DNA of 64,000 nucleotides from Pseudooceanicola onchidii (GCF_004959925.1 NZ_SPUW01000001.1:1550001-1614000), one strand, 5' to 3'; shown: positions 28,867 to 37,322, counted from the stretch's first letter. Made by a program: numbers and translations. Notes: generated by a model from the letters alone, not told the origin.

Positions 28867-28872
28867 CACGTC

Positions 28873-28935
28873 AAACATAAGTCGGCCAGTCCGACAGGGA
28901 GAATGAAAAGGGACCTTCGGGTCCCTTTTCTATTG
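28873..28935 (+). ncRNA. Candidate short RNA or attenuator leader for the IalB gene
   Basis: A transcript from the 28838 promoter would fold a GTCGG/CCGAC stem, pass AGGGAGAATG, and end at a perfect UUCG-loop terminator, giving about 60 bases. The ATG could translate a 12-residue peptide (MKRDLRVPFLLR) that reads through the hairpin. It may be a stand-alone sRNA or an attenuator for the gene at 29103. Confidence 0.35.
28906..28929 (+). terminator. Perfect UUCG-loop hairpin terminator
   Basis: Ten-base arms AAAAGGGACC and GGTCCCTTTT close a TTCG loop, followed by CTATT. The arms are perfect and the C(UUCG)G loop is exceptionally stable. It lies 170 bases upstream of the IalB ATG with no gene before it on the same strand. 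Confidence 0.8.
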
Positions 28936-29012
28936 CGCTGACGGTCCGTCGGCGTCCGCCCGCGACGCCGCCCCACATCACTGGCCCCACGACACCTGCC
29001 CCTGACGCTGGC

Positions 29013-29030
29013 ATGTGATTGCCATCACAT
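29013..29030. promoter_or_regulatory. CRP-type binding site upstream of the IalB gene
   Basis: ATGTGATTGCCATCACAT matches the CRP consensus TGTGA-N6-TCACA exactly in both arms. It ends 72 bases before the IalB ATG, a position suited to activation. It is not an FNR site, which would need TTGAT-N4-ATCAA. The regulator gene is not in the window. Confidence 0.65.
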
Positions 29031-29102
29031 CGGCTTTTGGCCTGACAACGGTTCGGCAAAGTGATAACCCCCGGCTAACGTAATTAGGAAAACGGGACAG
29101 AA

Positions 29103-29768
29103 ATGCTCAAGACCAGACCCCTCTTGTCCGCCCTCGCCCTCGCCGCCATGACCGGCGCAGCCATGGCTCAGACCGCCACGACCGAAGCGCCCGCCGCCGA
29201 GGCCACCGAGACGACCCAGACCGAACAAAGCCAGACCGAACAGGCGCAGACCACGCCCGCCGTCGACAGCACGCTCGACACCGGCCAGTCCGAAGAACCG
29301 CAGGTCGGTCAGGGCTATGTCCGCGAATCCTTCGGGGATTGGCAGCTGCAGTGCATCAAAGAAGAAGACGCGACCAAGGAACGCTGCCAGCTGTACCAGC
29401 TTCTGCTGGGCGAACAGGGCAACCCCGTCGCCGAAGTGCTGATCGAAAAGCTGCCCGACGGCGGTCAGGTCGCCGCAGGTGCCACCGTTGCCGTGCCCCA
29501 CGGCACCGCGCTTGCCAAGGATCTGCGGATTACCGTGGATGGCGCCAAAGGCAAGGTCTATCGCTATGCCTTCTGTGATGCAGCCAGCTGCTATGCGCGG
29601 ATCGGCCTGCTGGCCGCCGACGTATCGGCCTTCCAGCGCGGCAACTCTGCCAAGGTCACGATCTTCCCGTTCGAATCCCAGGACACGCCGGTCGACCTGA
29701 CCCTGTCGCTCTCGGGCTTCACCGCGGGCTACGAGGCCACGACGGCCCCTGCCGCCCCGGCCGAGTGA
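29103..29768 (+). CDS. Invasion-associated locus B (IalB) family protein
   Basis: The 221-residue protein has a signal peptide ending AMAQ, then a low-complexity Thr/Glu/Ala linker (residues 24-65), then an IalB domain with FGDWQLQC, a Cys pair region (ERCQLYQ, YAFCDAASCYARIGL) and a terminal beta part. IalB proteins are periplasmic or outer-membrane-associated; the name comes from Bartonella, and in environmental bacteria the role is unknown. It is monocistronic, with a CRP-type site upstream and a strong terminator downstream. Confidence 0.87.
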   Translation: MLKTRPLLSALALAAMTGAAMAQTATTEAPAAEATETTQTEQSQTEQAQTTPAVDSTLDTGQSEEPQVGQGYVRESFGDWQLQCIKEEDATKERCQLYQLLLGEQGNPVAEVLIEKLPDGGQVAAGATVAVPHGTALAKDLRITVDGAKGKVYRYAFCDAASCYARIGLLAADVSAFQRGNSAKVTIFPFESQDTPVDLTLSLSGFTAGYEATTAPAAPAE

Positions 29769-29785
29769 TCGCCCCATCAAACATC

Positions 29786-29815
29786 AAAACGCCCGCCAGT
29801 TTGGCGGGCGTTTTT
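29786..29815. terminator. Bidirectional terminator after the IalB gene
   Basis: Arms CGCCCGCC (29790-29797) and GGCGGGCG (29803-29810), extended by AAAA and TTTT, with a 5-base loop and five Ts. It separates convergent genes and has A and T runs on both sides, so it should work on either strand. Confidence 0.9.
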
Positions 29816-29844
29816 GTTTGCGGTTCGTGCAAAAGGCGCGAAGG

Positions 29845-30414
29845 TTACGCGCCCCACTGACGGATCGGGCCGCAGTCCATGTGGACGAAGTTGGATCCGC
29901 TGTACCGGCCCACGCCGCCTGCATTGCAAGAAGACGCCGCGCGCGCCATCTGGTTGACCGAGCGCGAGGACAGTCGCACATCGGCCGCCTGCCCCTTCAT
30001 GTGAAGGGAATTGCGCGCCACGTTGCGGGATTTCGACCGCAGCATCTGGTTGGTCTGCTGCGTCCGGTACCCGGACAGAAGAAGATAGGGTTCGCTGACA
30101 TCAAGCAGATTGTGCGATGCCGCGAGGATGTCGATCGTGCGGGTATCCATCTTGGAGACGGAGTCGGTCCGCCAGTCCCGCATGAAGTGGGCGACTTCCG
30201 TCACCGCATCCTTGATGTAGACACCATCGACCCAGTAGATCATGTCGATGCGTTCGCCCGTCCGGGCCGAATACATACGGATGCGTCGGATATCGCCGGC
30301 GTTGCGAAGAACGCCTGCTGCCTTGGAAAATGTCGGAGCTGCTGTGACTGCGGTCGCTGCGAATGCACCAAGAAGTGCACGCCGCGAGATGCCCGCCGAG
30401 CTTTCGATTGCCAT
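29845..30414 (-). CDS. DUF882/YcbK-type M15 peptidase, Tat-exported
   Basis: The 189-residue protein begins with a twin-arginine signal (SRRALLGAFAA). The mature part has the zinc-peptidase pattern of the DUF882/YcbK family: His and Asp in NSLHMKGQAADVRL and His in NFVHMDCG, the ligands of M15-type D,D-carboxypeptidases, plus LLLSGYRT. It probably trims or modifies peptidoglycan in the periplasm. A predicted L,D-transpeptidase gene is divergent from it across a 310-base spacer. Confidence 0.9.
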   Translation of the reverse strand: MAIESSAGISRRALLGAFAATAVTAAPTFSKAAGVLRNAGDIRRIRMYSARTGERIDMIYWVDGVYIKDAVTEVAHFMRDWRTDSVSKMDTRTIDILAASHNLLDVSEPYLLLSGYRTQQTNQMLRSKSRNVARNSLHMKGQAADVRLSSRSVNQMARAASSCNAGGVGRYSGSNFVHMDCGPIRQWGA

Positions 30415-30724
30415 GTTTCGCGCCTGTCCCGTCGCTACCTGTACCGCGATGTTACGCGGTAATCTGTTTGCACCTCATCCCCAGATGCAGGGCCCTTATC
30501 TCATATTTGACCGAGTCAACCAAGGCGGATTTGTCGGGCAATTTATTCAATTGCCTTATTTCGGCGAGAATTCGCCAATAGGTAAATTTACGCAGACCTG
30601 TGGCGCCGACGTCACCCCCGTGCATCACTCCGAAAGATGTTGGCCTCATAAGGTTTTTGTGAATGGACAGTTCCGGCGGCTTGCCGCCAGTTTTGGATAA
30701 AAGTGATTTCCGGAAGGACCCTGC
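30415..30724. other. Divergent spacer between the DUF882 gene and the L,D-transpeptidase gene
   Basis: No gene is seen. The middle (30500-30600) is AT-rich and includes the palindrome GGCGAGAATTCGCC near 30563. A GGCGG/CCGCC hairpin lies near 30675. The promoters of both flanking genes presumably sit here, but no convincing -35/-10 pair stands out. Confidence 0.5.
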
Positions 30725-32341
30725 ATGCCTCTCGCCGCCAAAGCCCGCCTGCTCACCGCATCGGCTGCCCTCGCCCTTGCCCTGACAGCCCTGCCGGGTG
30801 CCGCGCAAGAGGCCCCGACGATCCAGATCACGGCCTTCCAGCAGGTCGTGGCGGAAACGGCGGCGCAGGATCGTGACCTTGCTGCCTTCTACCGGTCGCA
30901 TGATTTCGCCCCGATCTGGACCGGCGCCGACAAGGCCCATACCGATCGCCGCCGCGCCCTTCTGGCGGCCCTGTCCAACGTCGAAGACCACGGCCTGCCC
31001 GCCGCGGCCTATGACGTCCCCGCGCTGATCGAAGCCATGCGCACCGCCACCACCGATGCCGACCGCGCGCGGCTTGACGTGCGGCTGTCCCGCCTGTTCC
31101 TGGCCTATGCCGCCGACGTGCAGACCGGCCTGCTGACCCCGTCAGACATCGACAAATCCATCGTCCGCGAAGTGCCGCTGCGCGATCGCGCCGGTTACCT
31201 GACCGACCTGACGACCAAGGACCCCGAGGCATTCCTGGCCTCTCTCCCGCCCCAAAGCGCTGAATACACCCGCCTGATGCGCGAGAAGTTCCGGCTCGAA
31301 GCGCTGGTCAGCTCGGGCGGCTTCGGCGCCTCGGTCCGTGGCAGTGCGATCAAACCCGGCGAACGGGGCAATGACGTCGTCGCCCTGCGCAACCGCCTGA
31401 TGACCATGGGCTACCTGCCCCGCAGCGTATCGACGACCTACGACAGCGCCATGGAAGCCGCCGTGCAGGAGTTTCAGCGCGACCACGGCCTGCCCGACGA
31501 CGGTGTCGCCGGCGCCGCCACCCTGGCCGAGCTGAACGTGCCCGCCGAGGACCGCCTGAAATCCGTCATCGTCGCGATGGAGCGGGAGCGCTGGATCAAC
31601 CGCGATCTGGGCGACCGTCATGTCCTGGTCAACCTGACCGACTTCAAGGCCAAGATCATGGATCACGGCAAGGTCTACTTTGAAACCCGCGCGGTCATCG
31701 GGAAGAACCTGTCGACGCACCGGACGCCGGAATTCTCGGATGTCATGGAGCACATGATCATCAACCCGACCTGGAACGTCCCCCGGTCGATCGCGGTCAG
31801 CGAATACCTCCCGGCGTTCCAGCGCAACGCCTATTCCAACAGCCATCTCAAGCTGATCAACGCGCGCGGCCAGGTCGTGGATCGCGGGTCGGTGAACTTT
31901 GCCGCCTACAACGCGCGCAACTTCCCCTTCGATATCAAGCAGCCGCCGTCGGCGCGCAACGCGCTTGGGCTGGTGAAGTTCATGTTCCCGAACCCCAACA
32001 ACATCTACCTGCACGACACCCCGGCCAAGAGCCTGTTTTCCCGCGACGTCCGCGCGTTTTCGCACGGGTGCATCCGCCTGAACGACCCGTTCGACTTTGC
32101 CTATGCCCTGCTGGCCTGGCAAAGCGACACCCCCGAGCAGCTGTTCAAGTCGCACCTGAACACCGGGCGCGAGACGCAGGTGAACCTGCGCGAACCGCTG
32201 CCCGTGCACCTGATCTACCGCACCGCCGTCGGCCAGCCGAAGGGGCACATGACCTATCGCCGCGACGTCTATGGGCGTGACGCCGCGATCTGGAATGCGC
32301 TGGCGCGTGAAGGGGTGGAACTGCACGCGGTTCAGGGGTAA
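30725..32341 (+). CDS. L,D-transpeptidase (YcbB type, YkuD domain)
   Basis: This 538-residue exported enzyme has a signal peptide ending PGAAQ, a scaffold domain, a PG_binding_1 domain (about 215-275, GERGNDVVALRNRLMTMGYL) and a YkuD catalytic domain with HDTPAKSLF and the SHGCIRLND motif holding the catalytic Cys and His. It should form 3-3 cross-links in peptidoglycan, as E. coli LdtD does. The ATG follows AAGGACC. lpxD follows 31 bases after its stop, so envelope genes are grouped here. Confidence 0.94.
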   Translation: MPLAAKARLLTASAALALALTALPGAAQEAPTIQITAFQQVVAETAAQDRDLAAFYRSHDFAPIWTGADKAHTDRRRALLAALSNVEDHGLPAAAYDVPALIEAMRTATTDADRARLDVRLSRLFLAYAADVQTGLLTPSDIDKSIVREVPLRDRAGYLTDLTTKDPEAFLASLPPQSAEYTRLMREKFRLEALVSSGGFGASVRGSAIKPGERGNDVVALRNRLMTMGYLPRSVSTTYDSAMEAAVQEFQRDHGLPDDGVAGAATLAELNVPAEDRLKSVIVAMERERWINRDLGDRHVLVNLTDFKAKIMDHGKVYFETRAVIGKNLSTHRTPEFSDVMEHMIINPTWNVPRSIAVSEYLPAFQRNAYSNSHLKLINARGQVVDRGSVNFAAYNARNFPFDIKQPPSARNALGLVKFMFPNPNNIYLHDTPAKSLFSRDVRAFSHGCIRLNDPFDFAYALLAWQSDTPEQLFKSHLNTGRETQVNLREPLPVHLIYRTAVGQPKGHMTYRRDVYGRDAAIWNALAREGVELHAVQG

Positions 32342-32372
32342 TCCGGGGCCACGATCCCTACCCGAGGCCACC

Positions 32373-33464
32373 ATGGCATACACGATCCAAGCCCTCGCCG
32401 AGGCCATCGGCGGTGTGGCCCACGGCTCCATCGACCTGACGATCACCGGCGCGGCCGAACCCGCCGCCGCCCGCGCAGACGACATCGCGCTGGCCATGCG
32501 CCCGGCCTTTGCCGACACGCTGAAGACCGGGGCGGCCCGGGCGGCGATCCTCTGGGACGACGCGGATTGGCAGGCCTACGGGCTCGAGGCCGCGATCCTG
32601 GTCTCGCGCCCCCGCCTGGCCATGGCGCGGCTGACCGAACGCTTCGACCGCGGTCAGGGATATACGCTAGGCATTGACCGGTCGGCGATGATCGAAAGTT
32701 CGGCCACGATCGGCAGCGACACCTCGGTCGGGCCGATGACGTATATCGCGGCCAACGTGCAGATCGGTGACAACTGCCTGATCGGGCCGCAGTGCTATAT
32801 CGGTGACGGCGTGGTCCTGGGCGACGGCGCGGTGATCCATGCCGGTGTGCGCATCCTGGCCCGGGTCCGCATCGGGGCCCGGTTCCGCGCCAGCCCCGGC
32901 GTCGTGGTCGGGGCGGATGGCCACAGCTTTGTCACGCCCGAGGAAAGCGCCGTCGAACAGGCCCGCGCCACCCTGGGCACCGAAGTCACCGCCAAGGCCC
33001 AGTCCTGGCAGCGCATCCATTCGCTCGGGTCTGTCATCATCGGCGATGACGTCGAACTGGGCGCGAACACCACTGTCGATGCGGGCACCATCCGCCCGAC
33101 GGAAATCGGCGACGGCTGCAAGATCGACAACCTGTGCCAGATCGGCCACAACGTCCGGCTTGGCCATGATTGCCTGTTCTCGGCCCAGACCGGCGTCGCC
33201 GGATCGACCGTGATCGGCAACAATGTGATCCTCGGCGGTCAGGTCGGCGTATCCGACAATATCACCGTCGGCGACAACGTCGTGGTCGGCGGCGGATCGA
33301 AGCTTCTGTCCAAGGTGCCCGCGGGCCGCGTCATGCTGGGTTATCCGGCGACGAAGATGGATCAGAACCTCGAGATCTACAGACTTCAGCGCCGCCTGCC
33401 GCGGCTCTTTGAACAGGTTGCCGCACTACAGAAAGCGGTTTTCAAGACCGGTGATAAAGACTAG
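32373..33464 (+). CDS. lpxD: UDP-3-O-acylglucosamine N-acyltransferase LpxD
   Basis: LpxD adds the N-linked 3-hydroxyacyl chain from acyl-ACP to the lipid A precursor. The 363-residue protein has an N-terminal uridine-binding domain, a long left-handed hexapeptide beta-helix, and the catalytic His in CQIGHNVRLG. The ATG at 32373 is preceded by CGAGGCC. An ACP gene begins 31 bases downstream. Other lpx genes (lpxA, lpxB, fabZ) are not next to it. Confidence 0.95.
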   Translation: MAYTIQALAEAIGGVAHGSIDLTITGAAEPAAARADDIALAMRPAFADTLKTGAARAAILWDDADWQAYGLEAAILVSRPRLAMARLTERFDRGQGYTLGIDRSAMIESSATIGSDTSVGPMTYIAANVQIGDNCLIGPQCYIGDGVVLGDGAVIHAGVRILARVRIGARFRASPGVVVGADGHSFVTPEESAVEQARATLGTEVTAKAQSWQRIHSLGSVIIGDDVELGANTTVDAGTIRPTEIGDGCKIDNLCQIGHNVRLGHDCLFSAQTGVAGSTVIGNNVILGGQVGVSDNITVGDNVVVGGGSKLLSKVPAGRVMLGYPATKMDQNLEIYRLQRRLPRLFEQVAALQKAVFKTGDKD

Positions 33465-33495
33465 ATCACCGGGGACGCTGCCTTTGGGGGACGCC

Positions 33496-33756
33496 ATGGA
33501 TATCAAGACCCGTGTCATCGAAATCATCGCCGAACAGGCCATGATCGACCAGTCCGATGTGACGATGGAAGCGACGCTTGAAGACCTCGGCATCGACAGC
33601 CTGGGCCTGGTCGAGTCGATCTTCGCCATCGAGGAAGCCTTCGACATCCAGGTCCCGTTCAACGCGAATGAACCGACAGAAAGCGATTTCGACATCTCGT
33701 CGGTGGCCTCCATCGTGGCGGGCATCGAAAAGCTGGTGGCGGAACAAAAGTCGTGA
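33496..33756 (+). CDS. Specialised acyl carrier protein
   Basis: The 86-residue acidic protein has the 4'-phosphopantetheine site DLGIDSLGLVES with Ser as the attachment residue. It differs from the housekeeping AcpP sequence around this site (which has GADSLD), so it is a dedicated ACP. Its stop overlaps the GTG start of a ketosynthase gene (GTGA), so the two are a translationally coupled pair. The lpxD neighbour suggests a lipid A role, but this is inference. Confidence 0.9.
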   Translation: MDIKTRVIEIIAEQAMIDQSDVTMEATLEDLGIDSLGLVESIFAIEEAFDIQVPFNANEPTESDFDISSVASIVAGIEKLVAEQKS

Positions 33757-34961
33757 AACGCGTCGTCATTACCGGGGCCGGCACGATCAATGCCCTTGGT
33801 CATTCGGTGCCCGAAACGCTCGAAGCCTTCCGCGAAGGCCGCTGCGGCATCGGCCCGCTTGAGTTCCGGGACGTCGAACGCCTGGCGATCAATATCGGCG
33901 GGCAGATCAAGGGGTTCGAGGCCGAGGGCCTGTTCAACCGGCAGCAGATGTCGCTTTATGACCGGTTCACGCAGTTCACCCTGATTGCCGCGCGCGAAGC
34001 CATCGCACAGGCGGGGCTAGAGTTCATCGGAGAGCTTGCCGCCAAGTCCGGCGTCGTGCTGGGCAACTCGGGCGGCGGGATGACCACGCTGGATGAGAAC
34101 TACCGCCACGTCTACGAGGACGGCAAGAACCGGGTGCATCCCTTCGTGGTGCCCAAGCTGATGAACAACGCGGCCGCCAGCCACGTCAGCATGGAATTCA
34201 ACCTCAAGGGCCCGTCCTTCACCGTGGCCTCGGCCTGTGCGTCGTCCAACCACGCCATGGCGCAGGCCTTCCAGATGGTGCGTACCGGCATGGCCCCCGT
34301 GATGGTCACCGGCGGGTCGGAATCAATGCTGTGCTTCGGTGGTGTGAAGGCCTGGGAAGGCCTGCGCGTCATGTCCAAGGATGCCTGCCGCCCGTTTTCC
34401 ATGAACCGCAACGGCATGGTGCAGGGCGAAGGTGCGGGCATCTTCGTGTTTGAGGATTACGACCACGCCAAGAAGCGCGGTGCCGAAATCCTGGCCGAAG
34501 TCATCGGCTTCGCCATGTCCTCGGATGCTTCGGATATCGTGATGCCGTCCAAGCAAGGCGCAGCGCGGGCCATTGCCGGCGCGATCAAGGATGCGGGCGT
34601 CAACGCCTCGGACGTGGGGTATATCAACGCCCATGGCACCGGCACCGCCGCCAACGACAAGACCGAATGCGCCGCCGTGGCCGATGCGCTTGGGCCGCAC
34701 GCCGACAAGGTGATGATTTCGTCGACCAAGTCGATGCACGGTCACCTGATCGGCGGCACCGGCGCGGTCGAATTGCTGGCCTGCATCATGGCGCTGCGGG
34801 ACGGCATCATCGCCCCGACGATCGGCTATGAAGAACCCGATCCGGAATGCGCGCTGGACGTGGTGCCGAACGAGGCCCGCGAAGCCAAGGTGGATGTCGC
34901 CCTGTCGAATGCCTTTGCCTTCGGTGGCCTCAACGCCGTGCTGGCCCTGCGCGCGGTCTGA
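33753..34961 (+). CDS. Beta-ketoacyl-ACP synthase (FabF/NodE-like)
   Basis: The 402-residue condensing enzyme starts at GTG (MKRVVITGAG). The active-site Cys is in SACASSNHAMA and the two His in NAHGTGTAAND and KSMHGHLIGGTGA, the Cys-His-His triad of KAS I/II. Paired with its own ACP, it recalls the rhizobial NodF/NodE arrangement, which makes special fatty acids. It is probably not the housekeeping FabF, since no other fatty-acid elongation genes adjoin. It is convergent with pdxA, 16 bases apart. Confidence 0.92.
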   Translation: MKRVVITGAGTINALGHSVPETLEAFREGRCGIGPLEFRDVERLAINIGGQIKGFEAEGLFNRQQMSLYDRFTQFTLIAAREAIAQAGLEFIGELAAKSGVVLGNSGGGMTTLDENYRHVYEDGKNRVHPFVVPKLMNNAAASHVSMEFNLKGPSFTVASACASSNHAMAQAFQMVRTGMAPVMVTGGSESMLCFGGVKAWEGLRVMSKDACRPFSMNRNGMVQGEGAGIFVFEDYDHAKKRGAEILAEVIGFAMSSDASDIVMPSKQGAARAIAGAIKDAGVNASDVGYINAHGTGTAANDKTECAAVADALGPHADKVMISSTKSMHGHLIGGTGAVELLACIMALRDGIIAPTIGYEEPDPECALDVVPNEAREAKVDVALSNAFAFGGLNAVLALRAV

Positions 34962-34977
34962 TCCCGCCGCCCAGCCA

Positions 34978-35988
34978 TCAGGCGCGCCGCTTCGCCTCGG
35001 CCATCCTGTAGGCAATCTCCATCGCCAGAACCATGGACGACGGGTCGGCCACGCCGCGCCCGGCGATGTCGAACGCGGTACCGTGATCGGGTGAGGTACG
35101 GATGAAGGGCAGTCCAAGCGTCACGTTAACGCCCTTCTCCAACCCCATGTATTTGATCGGAATAAGTCCCTGATCATGGTACTGCGCCACGACCACGTCA
35201 AAGGCCCCCTGGCGCGCCTGCATGAAGACCGTGTCGCCGGGGAATGGCCCCTTCACGTCCAGCCCTTCCTCGCGGGCGCGGGCGATGGCGGGGGCGATCA
35301 CCTCGATCTCTTCGCGCCCGAACAGCCCGCCTTCGCCGGCATGCGGGTTCAGGCCTGCAACCGCGATCCGCGGGTTGCCGATGCCAAACGCCTGACAGCC
35401 CTTGTGCGCCAGCCGGATCGCCCGCATCTGCGCCTCGAAGGTGCACTGTTCGATCGCGTCGCGCAGGGACACGTGGATCGTCACCAGCACCACGCGCAGC
35501 ACGTCATTGGCCAGCATCATCGCGACGCGCCCGCCGGTGTCGCGGATGCCGCTGTGATGTTCCAGGATCTCGGTGTGGCCGGGATAGTTCACCCCCGCCA
35601 TCGACAGCGCCTCTTTCTGAATCGGCGCGGTGACCATGCCTGCCACGCGCCCGGCCTTGGCCAGAGCAATGGCGACGAGGATCGCGTCATAGGCCATCTG
35701 CCCCGCCTCGGCCGAGATCCGGCCATAGGGGTGCGGCTGGGAATGGCTGGACGGCATCATCGGGATGGCATTGGTGACATTGGCCGCCGCCTCGGGGCCG
35801 TCCACGACCTCGATCTTGCGGTCCGGCGCCACCAGGTCGCGCGCCCGCGCCGCCGTGGCGGGCGATCCGATCAGAACGGCAGGATGCGCCCCCGGGCGGG
35901 TCACCGCACGCAGGGCCACTTCGGGTCCGATCCCGGCAGGATCCCCCAGGGTGACTGCCAGCGGCAGCCGAGTCGTTTGGTTTTTCAT
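34978..35988 (-). CDS. pdxA: 4-hydroxythreonine-4-phosphate dehydrogenase
   Basis: PdxA oxidises 4-phosphohydroxy-L-threonine in de novo PLP synthesis. The 336-residue protein has TLGDPAGIGPEV at the N-terminus and three zinc ligands in YPGHTEIL, LNPHAGEGG and AQYHDQGLIP. The final product-forming oxidase PdxH is encoded at 24 kb; PdxJ was not seen. The gene stands alone and reads away from the PRC-barrel gene. Confidence 0.96.
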   Translation of the reverse strand: MKNQTTRLPLAVTLGDPAGIGPEVALRAVTRPGAHPAVLIGSPATAARARDLVAPDRKIEVVDGPEAAANVTNAIPMMPSSHSQPHPYGRISAEAGQMAYDAILVAIALAKAGRVAGMVTAPIQKEALSMAGVNYPGHTEILEHHSGIRDTGGRVAMMLANDVLRVVLVTIHVSLRDAIEQCTFEAQMRAIRLAHKGCQAFGIGNPRIAVAGLNPHAGEGGLFGREEIEVIAPAIARAREEGLDVKGPFPGDTVFMQARQGAFDVVVAQYHDQGLIPIKYMGLEKGVNVTLGLPFIRTSPDHGTAFDIAGRGVADPSSMVLAMEIAYRMAEAKRRA

Positions 35989-36064
35989 GACGGTAGCCTA
36001 TCCGAAGCCGGTCCGGGAAAAAGCCCTGCCGACAGGTATTTGCAAAAATCTTCACGAAGAGTTG

Positions 36065-36090
36065 GGAACAATCCTGCCACCTCGCCTGTT
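36065..36090 (+). promoter_or_regulatory. ECF-type promoter candidate upstream of the PRC-barrel gene
   Basis: GGAAC at 36065-36069 and TGTT at 36087-36090 are separated by 17 bases, close to the GGAAC-N16/17-CGTT pattern of alphaproteobacterial general-stress sigma factors. Transcription would begin about 50 bases before the ATG. Many Rhodobacteraceae lack the EcfG system, so the match may be chance. Confidence 0.3.
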
Positions 36091-36146
36091 GCACTGCCAT
36101 GAAGCGGCCAACACCGCACAACACCGTCAAGGAGAGGACCAGAGCT

Positions 36147-37322
36147 ATGAAAAATCTGCTGCTCACGACTGCAATGATCACCATCGGCGCGACCGGCGCC
36201 GCACTGGCTGACACCACCAACACCGAAGCCAACACCGACATGAACGCCACCTCGGGCGCCGCATTTGCCAGCGGCATGCAAGAGGGCCAGATCCGCGCCT
36301 CCGACTTCATCGGCATGCGCGTCTATGCTGCTGCCAATTCCGGCGAAATGACCGACGCTGATGGCGCAGGTCAGGACTGGGAAGACATCGGTGAAATCAA
36401 CGACGTCGTGATGAACCGCGATGGTCAGGTCGAATCCGTCCTCGTCGACATCGGCGGGTTCCTCGGCATCGGCGAACGCCAGGTTGCTGCCAACCTGAGC
36501 CAGGTGAAGTTCGTCTCCGACAGCTCCACCGACGAACCGGAAGATTTCTTCCTGGTGATGAACGTCGACCCGGAAACGCTGGACGACGCCCCGGAATACA
36601 GCTTTGACAGCGCAGCCGCCGAGGTCGAAGCCGAAACCGAAGAAGCCGGCGAGGACGTCGCAGCTGCTGCCGACACCGCAAACCAGGAAATGGAAGAAGC
36701 GGGTGACGACGTTGCCGCTGCTGCCGACGAAGCTGGTGAGGAGCTGAACGAAGCGGGCGAAGACGTCGCTGCCGCTGCTGATGAAGCGGGCCAGGAAATC
36801 GAGGAAGGTGCTGAAGACATGGCACAATCCGCCGAAGCCGCTGGCGAGGAACTGGAAGCCGAGGCCGAAGAGATGGCCGCGACGGACGAACCCGCCGGTG
36901 AAGAGCTGCGCGAAGAAGACACCGCTGCCGCCACGACCGAAGCCGACGCCGACACCAATGTCACCGCAACGGCGGACGCCGATGCATCCGTGACCGAAGA
37001 TGCGACCGCAACGGCCGACGCTTCGGCCACCGTTGACGCGAACGCCGAGCTCATGACTGCCGAAAACCTTGACGGTGCACGTGTCTACGACTCGAACGAC
37101 AAGTGGATCGGCGAGATCTCGGAACTGATCATCACCGAAGACGGTCAGATCACCGACGCGATCGTCGACGTGGGTGGTTTCCTCGGCATCGGTGAAAAGC
37201 CGGTCGCTCTGAAACTGTCGGACCTGAAGATCATGCGTCAGGACGGTGGTGACGAGATCCGCGTCTACACCGCGATGATGGAAGCCGAACTGGAATCCAT
37301 GCCCGAGTTCGAAAAGCAGTAA
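36147..37322 (+). CDS. Secreted protein with two PRC-barrel domains and an 18-residue repeat
   Basis: The 391-residue protein has a signal peptide (MKNLLLTTAMITIGATGAALA). A first PRC-barrel domain (about 45-140) and a second near the C-terminus (about 308-385) both contain the phrase VGGFLGIGE or IGGFLGIGE. Between them lie five tandem 18-residue repeats, for example EEAGDDVAAAADEAGEEL, predicted helical and acidic, then a Thr/Ala/Asp-rich linker. The ATG at 36147 follows AAGGAGAGG. PRC-barrel proteins often relate to stress or surface attachment; the function is unknown. Confidence 0.88.
   Translation: MKNLLLTTAMITIGATGAALADTTNTEANTDMNATSGAAFASGMQEGQIRASDFIGMRVYAAANSGEMTDADGAGQDWEDIGEINDVVMNRDGQVESVLVDIGGFLGIGERQVAANLSQVKFVSDSSTDEPEDFFLVMNVDPETLDDAPEYSFDSAAAEVEAETEEAGEDVAAAADTANQEMEEAGDDVAAAADEAGEELNEAGEDVAAAADEAGQEIEEGAEDMAQSAEAAGEELEAEAEEMAATDEPAGEELREEDTAAATTEADADTNVTATADADASVTEDATATADASATVDANAELMTAENLDGARVYDSNDKWIGEISELIITEDGQITDAIVDVGGFLGIGEKPVALKLSDLKIMRQDGGDEIRVYTAMMEAELESMPEFEKQ
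36639..36908 (+). repeat. Five tandem 54-bp repeats encoding 18-residue helical units
   Basis: Units begin at 36639, 36693, 36747, 36801 and 36855, all in frame. The first three are close copies (core AGEDVAAAAD or AGDDVAAAAD); the last two have diverged. Eighteen residues is exactly five alpha-helical turns, so the stretch should form one long regular acidic helix. Confidence 0.9.

Larger units (their letters stand above)
28582..29102. other. Regulatory-looking spacer upstream of the IalB gene
   Basis: This spacer has no protein gene I can support but holds, on the plus strand, an intrinsic terminator at 28709-28735, a promoter-like TTGACG/TAGCGT pair at 28838-28866, a second perfect terminator at 28906-28929 and a CRP-type palindrome at 29013-29030. 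It is more AT-rich than its surroundings. Each item is listed separately. Confidence 0.7.
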
